This document shows, in pieces, positions 1 to 7,390 of a DNA stretch of 38,921 nt. Within the stretch, counting starts at the first letter, position 1, and the number at the start of each line of letters is the position of its first letter. Where the stretch lies: NCBI RefSeq assembly GCF_000157915.1, contig NZ_EQ973637.1:1-38921 (forward strand), in the 5' to 3' direction. Position numbers and translations under genes: made by a program. Source of the stretch: Phocaeicola coprophilus DSM 18228 = JCM 13818 (GTDB taxonomy: Bacteria > Bacteroidota > Bacteroidia > Bacteroidales > Bacteroidaceae). The notes beneath the pieces are model-generated. The model saw nothing but the letters and a program-made list of their open reading frames with translations, was not told the origin of the DNA and did no database searches.

Positions 1-100
1 TCGCACGATAAATTCAAAACAGCTTCTAAGTAAATCCGAATATTTCATATATGCTTATTTTAATTTAAGTAAGCTCATAGGTAATCTTGAATGCAGTCAA

Positions 101-463
101 TCATTCTTGCGCATTCGTCCTTGCAGGTGCGTCATGCGTATAATCCAATACGCGTATATTTTCAGGCAAGTTTGTTTCCAACAAGGTTTTCATCCTTTTA
201 TGGAACGGACATGGATAACCGATAGGAGTACCTTTCTGTATACATGAAGCAAAGGCGATTGTGTCGGCGCCTCGTTCTACGAGCATCTTTGCACGTAATA
301 TGGATTTTTTACCCGGACATCCGCCGCAAGTAGTAAATCCGATTATTTCAATTTCTTCGTTACTGCCTTCAAAAACGCCTTTGCGTTTCTTCACGGCTTT
401 GAAACACCCGTTTCCCGGACAGAAGTCTTCGGTCTGTTGGCATCTGATAATTCCTAATCTCAT
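101..463 (-). CDS. CGGC-domain protein (small Cys-rich)
   Basis: A 120-residue protein with the motif TTCGGCPGKK that defines the CGGC domain, plus further cysteines in the N-terminal RCQQTEDFCPGNGC stretch and in the C-terminal half (ASC, YPCPFHKR). The arrangement suggests metal or redox binding; the function of the family is not well established. I chose the ATG at 463 instead of the longer reading back to 511, because the 463 start has a GGAG sequence just upstream and begins directly with the domain (MRLGIIRC). It is divergent from the AraC-type regulator at 609, with a palindrome (506-522) between them, so joint control is plausible. Confidence 0.75.
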   Translation of the reverse strand: MRLGIIRCQQTEDFCPGNGCFKAVKKRKGVFEGSNEEIEIIGFTTCGGCPGKKSILRAKMLVERGADTIAFASCIQKGTPIGYPCPFHKRMKTLLETNLPENIRVLDYTHDAPARTNAQE

Positions 464-505
464 GTTTTTATCTCCAAATTTATAAACAGTTAATATACAA
501 TACCC

Positions 506-522
506 TTGCAACTGAGTTGCAA
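506..522. promoter_or_regulatory. Palindromic candidate operator
   Basis: TTGCAACTGAGTTGCAA is a perfect inverted repeat with 8-bp arms and a single central base. It lies between the divergent CGGC and AraC-type genes, about 60 bp upstream of the AraC gene's -7 box. Position and symmetry fit a regulator site; the binding protein is unknown. Confidence 0.4.
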
Positions 523-581
523 AGACGTTTTTTCAAAATCCTTTTTTCTCCCTTATTGTCTTTTATCTGCAAGGAGAACGT

Positions 582-589
582 TATCTTTG
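582..589 (+). promoter_or_regulatory. Bacteroides -7 box for the AraC-type regulator
   Basis: TATCTTTG matches TAnnTTTG. A TTG at 556-558 may serve as the -33 element, although the 23-bp spacing is slightly long. The start codon follows about 20 bp downstream. Confidence 0.5.
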
Positions 590-608
590 TTCCCTAAATA
601 CCATTTTT

Positions 609-1526
609 ATGAATCATAAAGAAACTTACGGCATATTCCCCGACAAAACCACGGAGCGTATTTCCCTGCTGAAATACTCCAAAAGCTCGTGTGGCGTGGA
701 CTTCCTGCTGAACACGGCGGAAAGCACGGAAAAGCGCGGCTGGTTCGATACGGACAAACGGTACAAGACCGACTTTTTCGAGTTCTATTTCTTCCACAAA
801 GCGGAAGGGCACCTGTTTCTGGCAGGCGAGAGGATAGAACTGCATCCCGGCACGGTGCTCATCATTTCGCCTTTTCAGCTTCAGGAGTGGCACGTGGACT
901 TGGACAAGCTGAACTACACGTTCCTCGTCTTTCAGGAAGAGTTTGTAAACAACTTCCTTTCCGACAAGTATTTCATGTACCGCCTGCTTTATTGCTACCA
1001 GCATGATTATCCTCCGTATTTCAGCATGGACGGAAAGGATGCCGCGCCTTTGCTCGACCTGCTCCGTAGGATGAAGAAAGAACTGCACGCTCCCGTTGCC
1101 GATAGCTACCACATGATTGTCGCCTACCTCTACCAATTCCTGCTGTTGCTTAACCGCCATTATGCACAGCTGTTCAACCTGCCTTTCACATTGCCCTTGA
1201 ACAATTATGCGTACCAGTACAAGCAACTGCTGGAAAAGAATATCTGCACTACAAACCGCGTGGCGGACTATGCCACGATGATGGGCATCAGTCGCGTATC
1301 GCTCAACAAGGCGGTGATGCGCGAATTCGGTTTATCCGCCGTGCATCTGCTGAAGCAACGTCTGTTACAGGAGGTAAAAAATGACCTGCTGTTTTCCGGT
1401 CTGTCGGTCAAGGAGATTGCCTTCCGGCTACACTTCTCCGAACCAAACCACCTGATGCGTTTTTTCAAGCAGATGACGGGGCAGACTATCAGCGGGTTCC
1501 TGTCAGAAATGGAGCAAGGCAACTGA
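609..1526 (+). CDS. AraC-family transcriptional regulator
   Basis: A 305-residue protein. The N-terminal part (about 1-190) has the look of a cupin-type sensing domain (HKAEGHLFLAGERIELHPGTVLIISPFQLQEW). The C-terminal part (about 210-300) contains the paired HTH of the AraC family: VADYATMMGISRVSLNKAVMREFG, then LSVKEIAFRLHFSEPNHLMRFFKQ with the usual F(K)xxTGxT-like end (QMTGQTISGFL). The length is normal for the family. It probably regulates neighbouring genes in the accessory region, such as the convergent cupin gene or the divergent CGGC gene. The effector is unknown. Confidence 0.9.
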   Translation: MNHKETYGIFPDKTTERISLLKYSKSSCGVDFLLNTAESTEKRGWFDTDKRYKTDFFEFYFFHKAEGHLFLAGERIELHPGTVLIISPFQLQEWHVDLDKLNYTFLVFQEEFVNNFLSDKYFMYRLLYCYQHDYPPYFSMDGKDAAPLLDLLRRMKKELHAPVADSYHMIVAYLYQFLLLLNRHYAQLFNLPFTLPLNNYAYQYKQLLEKNICTTNRVADYATMMGISRVSLNKAVMREFGLSAVHLLKQRLLQEVKNDLLFSGLSVKEIAFRLHFSEPNHLMRFFKQMTGQTISGFLSEMEQGN

Positions 1527-1535
1527 TTGCTCTTT

Positions 1536-1985
1536 TCACCACTTCACCGGCTCATTCAAAATCACGCCATCAGTGGCGTCTTCTGCCGTGAACGTGCCGC
1601 CCCGATACTGCACACAGAGCATCACGAGAGGAGTTGTCCCGTTGTTGCGCACGCTGCGCTTTCCGTCGGGAGACACACGTACCACGCTGCCTTCTTCAAC
1701 AGGGAACACTTGTCCGTCCACTTGGAACTCGCCTTTTCCCGAAAGGAAAAAATAAAGTTCCTCGTGGTTCTTGTGGGTGTGGAGGAATCCTGTTTCTGTT
1801 CCCGGCTGAAACATTTGGAACGAGAATTCGCTGCCTGTTGCCTGAAGTGCGGCTCCTCCGAACACCTTACCCGGAATCTTTACTTCAGGGGACAATTCCA
1901 ATACATAGTCACCCAGTTCACTCAGTTTGCCAACGCTTATAGCGCTGAAATTTTCGGCTGTCGCCATTTTCTTAATCTCTTTCAT
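1536..1985 (-). CDS. Cupin-domain protein
   Basis: A 149-residue single-cupin protein. The first cupin motif is visible as HTHKNHEELYFFLSGKGEFQVDG (two His pairs and a Glu, normally metal ligands); the second strand motif follows as EEGSVVRVSPDGKRSVRNNG. There is no signal peptide, so it is likely cytosolic. It converges on the AraC-type regulator (10 bp between stop codons) and lies downstream of the MBL hydrolase on the same strand, 103 bp away. Cupins of this kind include small enzymes and sugar- or redox-related binding proteins; the sequence does not show which. Confidence 0.8.
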   Translation of the reverse strand: MKEIKKMATAENFSAISVGKLSELGDYVLELSPEVKIPGKVFGGAALQATGSEFSFQMFQPGTETGFLHTHKNHEELYFFLSGKGEFQVDGQVFPVEEGSVVRVSPDGKRSVRNNGTTPLVMLCVQYRGGTFTAEDATDGVILNEPVKW

Positions 1986-2088
1986 TTTAAATTCTTTTAA
2001 ATGTTCATTAAAGTTTATGCAAAAGAATATGATTATCAGTGTCTTGAAATGTTATTCGATATAATGCTGATTATTTTTAATCCTTCAT

Positions 2089-2865
2089 TCATAAATCTAC
2101 TGTTTCTCCGTCCTCAGGGATAATCAGGCGGTTCATGTCAATCTTGCGATGTCTCGCCTCGTTACGCAGGATTTCACGAGTGGTCTGACAATGGTCAATG
2201 GCATCCATGTGCACAGCTATTAGTTTGACATTAGTTGGCAATTCGTCCAGCATCCGCATCACTTCGTCCTCGTCGGGGATGATAGAGCCGTCCACTTTGG
2301 AAAACTCAGGGAATATCGCCCCTCCGCTGTTTACTACGATATAATCAGGTTTGAATCTTTCCACGGTTTCTGCGATGCACTTTTCCCACTTGCAGTCTCC
2401 CATAATATATATGGTAGGGCAATCTTCCGCCGTCAATACATATCCAGACACGGCACCCATCATTTCACCGATTTTGCCGAATCCATGATGTCCGCTTACA
2501 CGGTGAATGGTCATATTTCCCGATACCGTCATGTCTTCAATAGGCTTCACCTGCGTAAAGCCGTCCTGTTCTACCGTTTCCTTATCTTGCGGTTGCGTGT
2601 AATAGGGAATGTCTTTCGGCAAATGTTCTTTTACTGTCGCGTCATAATGGTCAGGATGTATATGTGTCTGCAACACCATATCCACCCCCTCCGTTATTTC
2701 ATCAATGGGCATAGTCAGATGTACCCTTGGACTTTTATTCACGCCGAGTGCGGACTGTATTGTGCCCTTATCGGCAAAAAACGGGTCTATGAGGACGGTA
2801 TGTCCTGCATAACGGATTTTCAACGTGGCGTTGCGCACCAACCTTACAGATGTTTCTTTCTCCAT
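2089..2865 (-). CDS. MBL-fold metal-dependent hydrolase (UlaG-like)
   Basis: A 258-residue metallo-beta-lactamase-fold protein. The metal motif HxHxDH is visible as H68-I-H70-P-D72-H73. Further ligand candidates are H125/H126 (VSGHHGFG), D157 (YIMGDCKW) and a late HMDAIDH. The N-terminus (NATLKIRYAGHTVLIDPFF) is the typical start of the UlaG/YtnP-like branch. It lacks a signal peptide. It is followed on the same strand by the cupin gene, so the two may be expressed together. The substrate is unknown; relatives act on lactone or phosphodiester bonds. Confidence 0.85.
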   Translation of the reverse strand: MEKETSVRLVRNATLKIRYAGHTVLIDPFFADKGTIQSALGVNKSPRVHLTMPIDEITEGVDMVLQTHIHPDHYDATVKEHLPKDIPYYTQPQDKETVEQDGFTQVKPIEDMTVSGNMTIHRVSGHHGFGKIGEMMGAVSGYVLTAEDCPTIYIMGDCKWEKCIAETVERFKPDYIVVNSGGAIFPEFSKVDGSIIPDEDEVMRMLDELPTNVKLIAVHMDAIDHCQTTREILRNEARHRKIDMNRLIIPEDGETVDL

Positions 2866-3056
2866 AATGCTACTTTCTTTATAAATGATTATGGTGCAAA
2901 GTTCGGCAGATTAAATGAGCCGTGCTCTACCAAAAGACAACGAATAAGTACCATTTTGATAAAGTCTGCCTGTTCCCAAGCAATGCAGGCATCATTTTTA
3001 CGCTGTCTGCCTATGTTCCGTCTTGGGCGGCGTACCCGTAAACCTCCGATGATGCC

Positions 3057-3261
3057 AATCCGGCAGGATTCGCTCCGTTCGAGGTTCGGACAGCACTTAT
3101 CCGCGCCGATTGGCATTGAAAAGACCTCCGACAGTACCAATCCGGTAGGATTTGCCCCGTCCGAGACTCGGATAACACCAATCCGTCAGGATTAGTACTA
3201 TCGGAGCTTCGGATAAATGAAATCCGTCCCGATTATCATTTTCGTTGTCCTGTCTCGCCCC
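3057..3261. repeat. Tandem array with exact 41-bp period
   Basis: Five degenerate units start at 3057, 3098, 3139, 3180 and 3221, exactly 41 bp apart; a weaker sixth may precede at 3016. Each unit opens with an AATCC-(4 nt)-GGATT-like palindrome in which the arms are kept and the four central bases vary (ggca, gcgc, ggta, gtca, gtcc). Most units also contain a second small palindrome, clearest as CCGAGACTCGG in the third. The array fills the region between the MBL gene and the promoter of the NAD operon. No ORF in it looks real. Confidence 0.8.
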
Positions 3262-3348
3262 GGATGTGAGGGTATCTCATGTCCGGGATGAGGTGGCCTC
3301 AAGTCCGGGGTGAGGCTACCTCAACTCCGACCTTTGGTCAGAAAGCCT
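3260..3348. repeat. Tandem array with 22-bp period
   Basis: Units begin at 3260 (23 bp), 3283, 3305 and, more weakly, 3327. Each starts CCGG and carries a TGAGG-NNN-CCTCA palindrome or a close variant (centres tgg and cta; TGAG/CTCA arms in the first). It directly follows the 41-bp array and ends about 55 bp before the possible -33 element of the NAD operon promoter. Confidence 0.75.
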
Positions 3349-3432
3349 CCGGACGGATTATTGTCGAAACACGCTTATCAAAATGGTAGTATGCGGCAAA
3401 AGTTTGGTAGCTTCCGTTCCGCCCGTTCCCCC

Positions 3433-3440
3433 TACCTTTG
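3433..3440 (+). promoter_or_regulatory. -7 box of the sirtuin/NAD operon promoter
   Basis: TACCTTTG matches TAnnTTTG and lies 28 bp before the first start codon. A TTTG at 3405-3408 is a possible -33 element with 24-bp spacing, a little longer than usual. The two repeat arrays lie immediately upstream. It would drive all genes to 8226, since no other plausible promoter gap occurs before then. Confidence 0.6.
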
Positions 3441-3468
3441 CAGTCGGAATCATTAAAACAATATCTGT

Positions 3469-4371
3469 ATGGTTGCACAAGAGAAAATAGATTTATTAAG
3501 AAAGAAAATTGACGAGGCAGATGCCATTGTCGTGGGCGGCGCGTCGGGGATGTCCGCCGCATCGGGTTTCAAGTTTTATTATCAATGCGACGATGTATTT
3601 CGCAGGATTGCCGGTTCATTGGAACAGAAATACGGTTTCCATAACTTCTTTGACGGGCTTTATGACCGCCAGCACACACGGGGCGAGCATTGGGCCATGC
3701 TCCTGCGCGTGGCAAAATATATTTACGAGTGTGAAACCGGAGGTACCTATAAAGACCTTGCCGAACTGTTGCGGGGCAAGAACTATTACATTGCCACGAC
3801 CAATCAGGACGCACAGTTTTTCCGTGTCTTTCCGGCAGAGCGCATCACGCGCATACAGGGCGACTGGCGGTATTGGCAATGCAAACGTCCGTGCCATGAC
3901 GAAATCTATTACAACAAGGAGCAGGTATTCCGGCTTTGCGAGGCGATAGAGGATGATGCCTTGCCCGATGAGCTTATACCGCGCTGTCCGCATTGTGGCG
4001 GCGTGATGGACGCATGGGTCAGGTCGCATACCTTTTTGCAGGGTGAATACTACGAGAAAGAAATGCAGAGGTATATGGATTTCCTTCGCCGTAATGCCAA
4101 CCGCAAGACGCTTTTCCTTGAATTGGGTGTCGGACTTATGACTCCGATGTTTATTAAGGAACCGTTCATGAACATGGTCTATCAATGGCCACATGCGTTT
4201 TATGCCACGCTGAATCCGCAGCACGCCCTCGTGCCAAAAGAGATTGCAAAGAAAAGCCTCGCCATCAGCGATGACATTGCCATTACTTTGAAGCAATTGC
4301 TCGGCAAGTCCACCGCCGGGATGAAAGAATTTAATGTAAAGGAAGCGTTTAACCCTGCAAGAGTTTATTGA
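3469..4371 (+). CDS. Sirtuin-like NAD+-dependent protein (class M-like)
   Basis: A 300-residue Sir2-fold protein. Visible landmarks: a Rossmann NAD-binding start VVGGASGMSAASG (about 21-33), the TQNxD-equivalent TTNQD (110-114), a zinc module with C138, C142, C173 and C176, and a late LELGVGLMTPMFIK strand (217-230) matching the GTSLxVxP region. In deacetylating sirtuins the catalytic His lies in a V-x-LHG context; here the same place reads RIQGDW, so Q130 replaces it. To my knowledge Gln is what class M (macrodomain-associated) sirtuins carry, and those transfer ADP-ribose to proteins. It is first in the operon, with 1 bp before the second sirtuin-like gene. ADP-ribosylation is inference; an NADase role is also possible. 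Confidence 0.8.
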   Translation: MVAQEKIDLLRKKIDEADAIVVGGASGMSAASGFKFYYQCDDVFRRIAGSLEQKYGFHNFFDGLYDRQHTRGEHWAMLLRVAKYIYECETGGTYKDLAELLRGKNYYIATTNQDAQFFRVFPAERITRIQGDWRYWQCKRPCHDEIYYNKEQVFRLCEAIEDDALPDELIPRCPHCGGVMDAWVRSHTFLQGEYYEKEMQRYMDFLRRNANRKTLFLELGVGLMTPMFIKEPFMNMVYQWPHAFYATLNPQHALVPKEIAKKSLAISDDIAITLKQLLGKSTAGMKEFNVKEAFNPARVY

Positions 4372-4372
4372 T

Positions 4373-5056
4373 ATGACACCTATACAGAAAGCAGCAGAAA
4401 CCATTGCCTGTGCCGATGCCCTGCTGATAGGGGCAAGCAACGGGCTGTCCATATCCGAAGGCTACCACATCTTTGCCGATAACGAAATGTTCCGCCGACA
4501 GTTCGGTGACTTCCAGCAGAAGTACGGCATACGCAATGTCATCGAAGGATGTTTTTATCACTATCCGACCATGAATGACCGACAGGAGTTCCTCGACCGT
4601 CTGATGCGGTATTGGGTAAAAGACTACCGCCCGTCACAGGTGATGAAAGACCTGCGCTCTATCGTCAGCGGCAAGGATTACTTCATCCTGACCTCCAACG
4701 CCGACACGCATCTGGAACTGTCCGGCTTCGATGCGGAACGGATATTTGAGATAGAAGGCACTTTTGAGAACATCGTCATGAACATCCCCGTTCAAGACAA
4801 GAGCCGGGTAGCAAACGCATTCCTCGACCGTTATCACGGCAAACGGCTCGTGATATTAGAACTGGGTATCGGCAAACGGAACCGCATGATAAAACTTCCG
4901 CTTATGCAGTTAGCAGCCGACGAGCCTCACGCCACCTATATCACGCTGAACCTTGCCCTCGAACTGTACATTCCGGATGCCATTGCCCACAAGTCGATTG
5001 GTTTGGAAGGCGACATTGCGGTGACACTTGGGGAGTTGAAAAGACTGTTGCCATGA
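4373..5056 (+). CDS. Short zinc-less sirtuin-like protein
   Basis: A 227-residue relative of the preceding protein. It shares the N-terminal LLIGASNGLSISEGYHIF segment (16-35), a TSNAD motif (107-111) in place of TQNxD, and the late LELGIGKRNRMIKLPLM strand. It differs in two key ways: no cysteine zinc module exists between the two halves, and the catalytic His/Gln position reads IEGT, placing E128 there. It may therefore be a regulatory or substrate-binding partner of the first sirtuin, or have changed chemistry. Its stop overlaps the next start (ATGA), which suggests translational coupling. Confident as a Sir2 relative, unsure of activity. Confidence 0.75.
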   Translation: MTPIQKAAETIACADALLIGASNGLSISEGYHIFADNEMFRRQFGDFQQKYGIRNVIEGCFYHYPTMNDRQEFLDRLMRYWVKDYRPSQVMKDLRSIVSGKDYFILTSNADTHLELSGFDAERIFEIEGTFENIVMNIPVQDKSRVANAFLDRYHGKRLVILELGIGKRNRMIKLPLMQLAADEPHATYITLNLALELYIPDAIAHKSIGLEGDIAVTLGELKRLLP

Positions 5057-5400
5057 GAACGCCACAATACATTGTCGAGACATTGCCGGAGCAGGTGAAA
5101 AATGATTTCCTGTATTGGACTGAATACATGGAAAACAATCTGGTTTTCCACCTGCCCGATTCGGAATGGCATACCAAAGGGCACTGCGAACGTGTATTGC
5201 TTTACGCCCTGCTGATTGGGGTACAAGTATCCGGCTGCGGAAGGGACGAGTTGCGCGCATTGGCACATGCCTCCATATTCCACGACACGTGCCGTCAGGA
5301 CGATTTCCTTGATGTGGAACATGGGGCACGTGCGGCATCCTATTACATGAAATATTGTGAACAGAACAAAGACCTCGTGTTCCTCGAACCGGCATTATGA
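5053..5400 (+). CDS. HD-domain hydrolase, N-terminal part (frame-split)
   Basis: A 115-residue piece carrying the first half of an HD metal-dependent phosphohydrolase. H44 (HTKGHCERV) and the H77-D78 pair (HASIFHDTC) are likely metal ligands, followed by VEHGARAASYYM. It ends at TGA 5398-5400, before the last part of the domain. The missing piece continues at once in the next frame (5397-5621), where the YHDRDD and DADALDR motifs occur. One extra base near 5397 would join them into a single protein of about 188 residues. This is either a frameshift (real or a sequencing error) or a gene split into two coupled polypeptides. The substrate is unknown; in this operon a nucleotide would fit. Confidence 0.7.
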   Translation: MRTPQYIVETLPEQVKNDFLYWTEYMENNLVFHLPDSEWHTKGHCERVLLYALLIGVQVSGCGRDELRALAHASIFHDTCRQDDFLDVEHGARAASYYMKYCEQNKDLVFLEPAL

Positions 5401-5621
5401 AGTATCATGACCGGGATGATAAGGTAGGCATGGAAGCCATTGGCAATGCCTGTCCGGAAGATAAGGAACAGGCTATCCGCCTATATGGAATCTTCAAGGA
5501 TGCCGATGCGCTCGACCGTTTCCGGCTGGGAGCAAACGGATTGGACACACGCTTCCTGCGAAACTCGGAAGCGATGCTGTTGGTTGATTTTGCAAGAGAT
5601 TTGGTAAGACAAACCGTTTAG
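5397..5621 (+). CDS. HD-domain hydrolase, C-terminal part (frame-split)
   Basis: A 74-residue continuation of the HD protein in the neighbouring frame. It begins MKYHDRDDKVGM and contains KDADALDRFRLG, the segment that supplies the final Asp of HD domains. It starts in an ATGA overlap with the stop of the upstream piece, the same junction used elsewhere in this operon, so reinitiation could yield two chains that assemble. Alone it lacks most metal ligands. The nicotinamidase gene starts 15 bp downstream. Confidence 0.6.
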   Translation: MKYHDRDDKVGMEAIGNACPEDKEQAIRLYGIFKDADALDRFRLGANGLDTRFLRNSEAMLLVDFARDLVRQTV

Positions 5622-5636
5622 ATTCAGCAAAGAAAG

Positions 5637-6191
5637 ATGAAACGCTTGCTATTGATTATAGACCCTCAAATTGACTTCATAAACGGCACGCTTCCGGTTC
5701 CGGAGGCGATTCCGAAAATGGAAAGATTGGCTGCATATATCAAACGGACAGACGGGGAATATGCGGCAAAAGCAATTACACTGGATTGGCATCCGTACAA
5801 TCATTGCTCATTTAGGGAGAATGGTGGGGAGTGGCCGATGCATTGCGTACAGAATACAACAGGCGCGGCAATCTGTCCGGCATTGGTGGAACCGCTTTAT
5901 ACGACACACGGTGAAGTGACGGTTCTGAGGAAAGGTGTCCGTCAGGATTCGGAAGAATACTCCATCTTCAGAAACGAGGCATCGTCCGTACATTTGGATA
6001 ACCTGATAAATGGCTTGCATATTGACCGGATAGACTTGTGCGGAATAGCCGGGGATGTATGCGTGCTTGACACGCTGAAAGACGGCATCAAGAGGTATGG
6101 AACATCCATGTTCCACGTCTTGCAGGAATTCTGTCCGTCTTTGGACGGGGGAAAGGCTTTGGACATGACCATTAAAAAACTGTTGCCATGA
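5637..6191 (+). CDS. pncA: Nicotinamidase (isochorismatase-fold cysteine hydrolase)
   Basis: A 184-residue protein that would hydrolyse nicotinamide to nicotinate and ammonia in the cytosol. The catalytic triad of the family is complete: D9 (IDPQIDF), K99 (VLRKG) and C142 (GIAGDVCVLDT). The metal ligands that separate nicotinamidases from other isochorismatase-like hydrolases are also present: D50, H52 and H56 (LDWHPYNH), with H69 (WPMHC) nearby. Length is usual for PncA. It overlaps the phosphoribosyltransferase gene by an ATGA and follows the sirtuin-like genes, which would release nicotinamide. This supports a salvage role within the operon. Confidence 0.9.
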   Translation: MKRLLLIIDPQIDFINGTLPVPEAIPKMERLAAYIKRTDGEYAAKAITLDWHPYNHCSFRENGGEWPMHCVQNTTGAAICPALVEPLYTTHGEVTVLRKGVRQDSEEYSIFRNEASSVHLDNLINGLHIDRIDLCGIAGDVCVLDTLKDGIKRYGTSMFHVLQEFCPSLDGGKALDMTIKKLLP

Positions 6192-7390
6192 AACAAATCA
6201 TCAGACATTTTACGGATGACGACCTGTACAAGTTTACCATGTGTTGTGCCGTCATCGACAACTTCCCACGGGCGCAGGTCAAATACACATTTACCGACAG
6301 GGATAATACAGCATACCCCGTCGGCTTTGCCCAAGCATTGGAAGAACAGATAATGATGCTGGAATCTGTAACCATTACCGACGAGGAGATAGATTTCATG
6401 AGACGCAAGTGCAGGTATATCCCGGCATGGTTTTACACCTATCTTAAAGGATACCGTTTCAACCATGAATGGGTCAAGGTACATCAAGACGAGGACGGGC
6501 ATTTGTATGTGGATATTGAAGGCTGTTGGTCAAACACCATCTTGCTGGAAGTAAAACTCCTTGCCATTATCTCAGAACTTTATTACACCATGACCGGGGA
6601 GGATAGCCGCTTTGATTATCAAGCCTATTATGACAAATCTTACGAGAAAGGGAGGCGGTTGTTGGAGGCAGGGTGTGTGTTCAGTGATTTCGGTACACGG
6701 CGCAGGGCCTCTTTTGAAGCGGAGGATGTCGCTGTACGTGCAATGAAAGCGTGCAGCCATGACAATAATTGGCCGGGAAAGTTTGTTGGGACCAGCAATG
6801 TTTATCTGGCGATGAAGCATGATTTGTTGCCTGTCGGCACGATGGCTCACGAATTTGTATGCGCCATCGGTGGAATGTACGGCCCGCAAATGGCAAACCA
6901 CATTGCCATGAACTCTTGGCGGAACACTTTCCGTGGAGCGTTGGGCACTTATCTGTATGACAGTTTCGGTTGGGATATTTTCAGCATGAACTTCTCCGAG
7001 GATTTTGCCAACCTGTTCAAAGGATTGCGGATAGACAGCGGTGACAATTATGAGCAACTGATGAAAATCGTTGGGAAATACCGTTCGTTGGGCATTGACT
7101 CCAAGACAAAACAAGTCGTATTCAGCAATGCGCTTGACGTTTCAAGCGCAATCCAAATCCAGCAATATGCCAAAAATTACTGTTTGCCCTCATTCGGGAT
7201 AGGCACTCATTTCACCAATGAGTTTGTTGGGGTTAAGCCCCTCAATATCGTCATAAAACTGATTGCCGCGAAGATTACGGAATCATGGGCTTTCTACAAT
7301 GACACCTGCAAAATAAGTGAAGACAAGGGCAAGCATACGGGAAACCCCGAAGTAGTAAAACGATTCATGGAAGCCTTACATATAAAATGA
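6188..7390 (+). CDS. pncB: Nicotinate phosphoribosyltransferase
   Basis: A 400-residue enzyme that joins nicotinate and PRPP to form nicotinate mononucleotide, using ATP to phosphorylate an active-site His. That His appears as H221 in PVGTMAHEFV. Other family landmarks are HFTDDDLYKFTM at the N-terminus, FSDFGTRRRASFE (165-177), FVGTSNVYLA and LRIDSGDN. The length matches the bacterial and yeast NAPRTase type. The start overlaps the end of pncA, and the stop overlaps the Fic gene start, so the three are almost surely translated from one message. Together with PncA it returns nicotinamide to the NAD+ pathway. Confidence 0.95.
   Translation: MKQIIRHFTDDDLYKFTMCCAVIDNFPRAQVKYTFTDRDNTAYPVGFAQALEEQIMMLESVTITDEEIDFMRRKCRYIPAWFYTYLKGYRFNHEWVKVHQDEDGHLYVDIEGCWSNTILLEVKLLAIISELYYTMTGEDSRFDYQAYYDKSYEKGRRLLEAGCVFSDFGTRRRASFEAEDVAVRAMKACSHDNNWPGKFVGTSNVYLAMKHDLLPVGTMAHEFVCAIGGMYGPQMANHIAMNSWRNTFRGALGTYLYDSFGWDIFSMNFSEDFANLFKGLRIDSGDNYEQLMKIVGKYRSLGIDSKTKQVVFSNALDVSSAIQIQQYAKNYCLPSFGIGTHFTNEFVGVKPLNIVIKLIAAKITESWAFYNDTCKISEDKGKHTGNPEVVKRFMEALHIK

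Noticed and set aside
475-482. Minus-strand TAAATTTG as promoter of the CGGC gene
   Set aside because: It overlaps the GGAG ribosome site and would leave almost no leader.
2889-3140. 83-residue minus-strand ORF
   Set aside because: It reads through the 41-bp repeats, has no family features and lies in the intergenic region before the NAD operon.
3057-3348. Repeat arrays as a possible CRISPR
   Set aside because: Units are degenerate in all positions, periods are 22 or 41 bp, and there are no constant repeats with unique spacers or cas genes.
3616-4452. 278-residue ORF opposite the sirtuin-like genes
   Set aside because: It spans the junction of two real genes on the other strand and has no recognisable domain.
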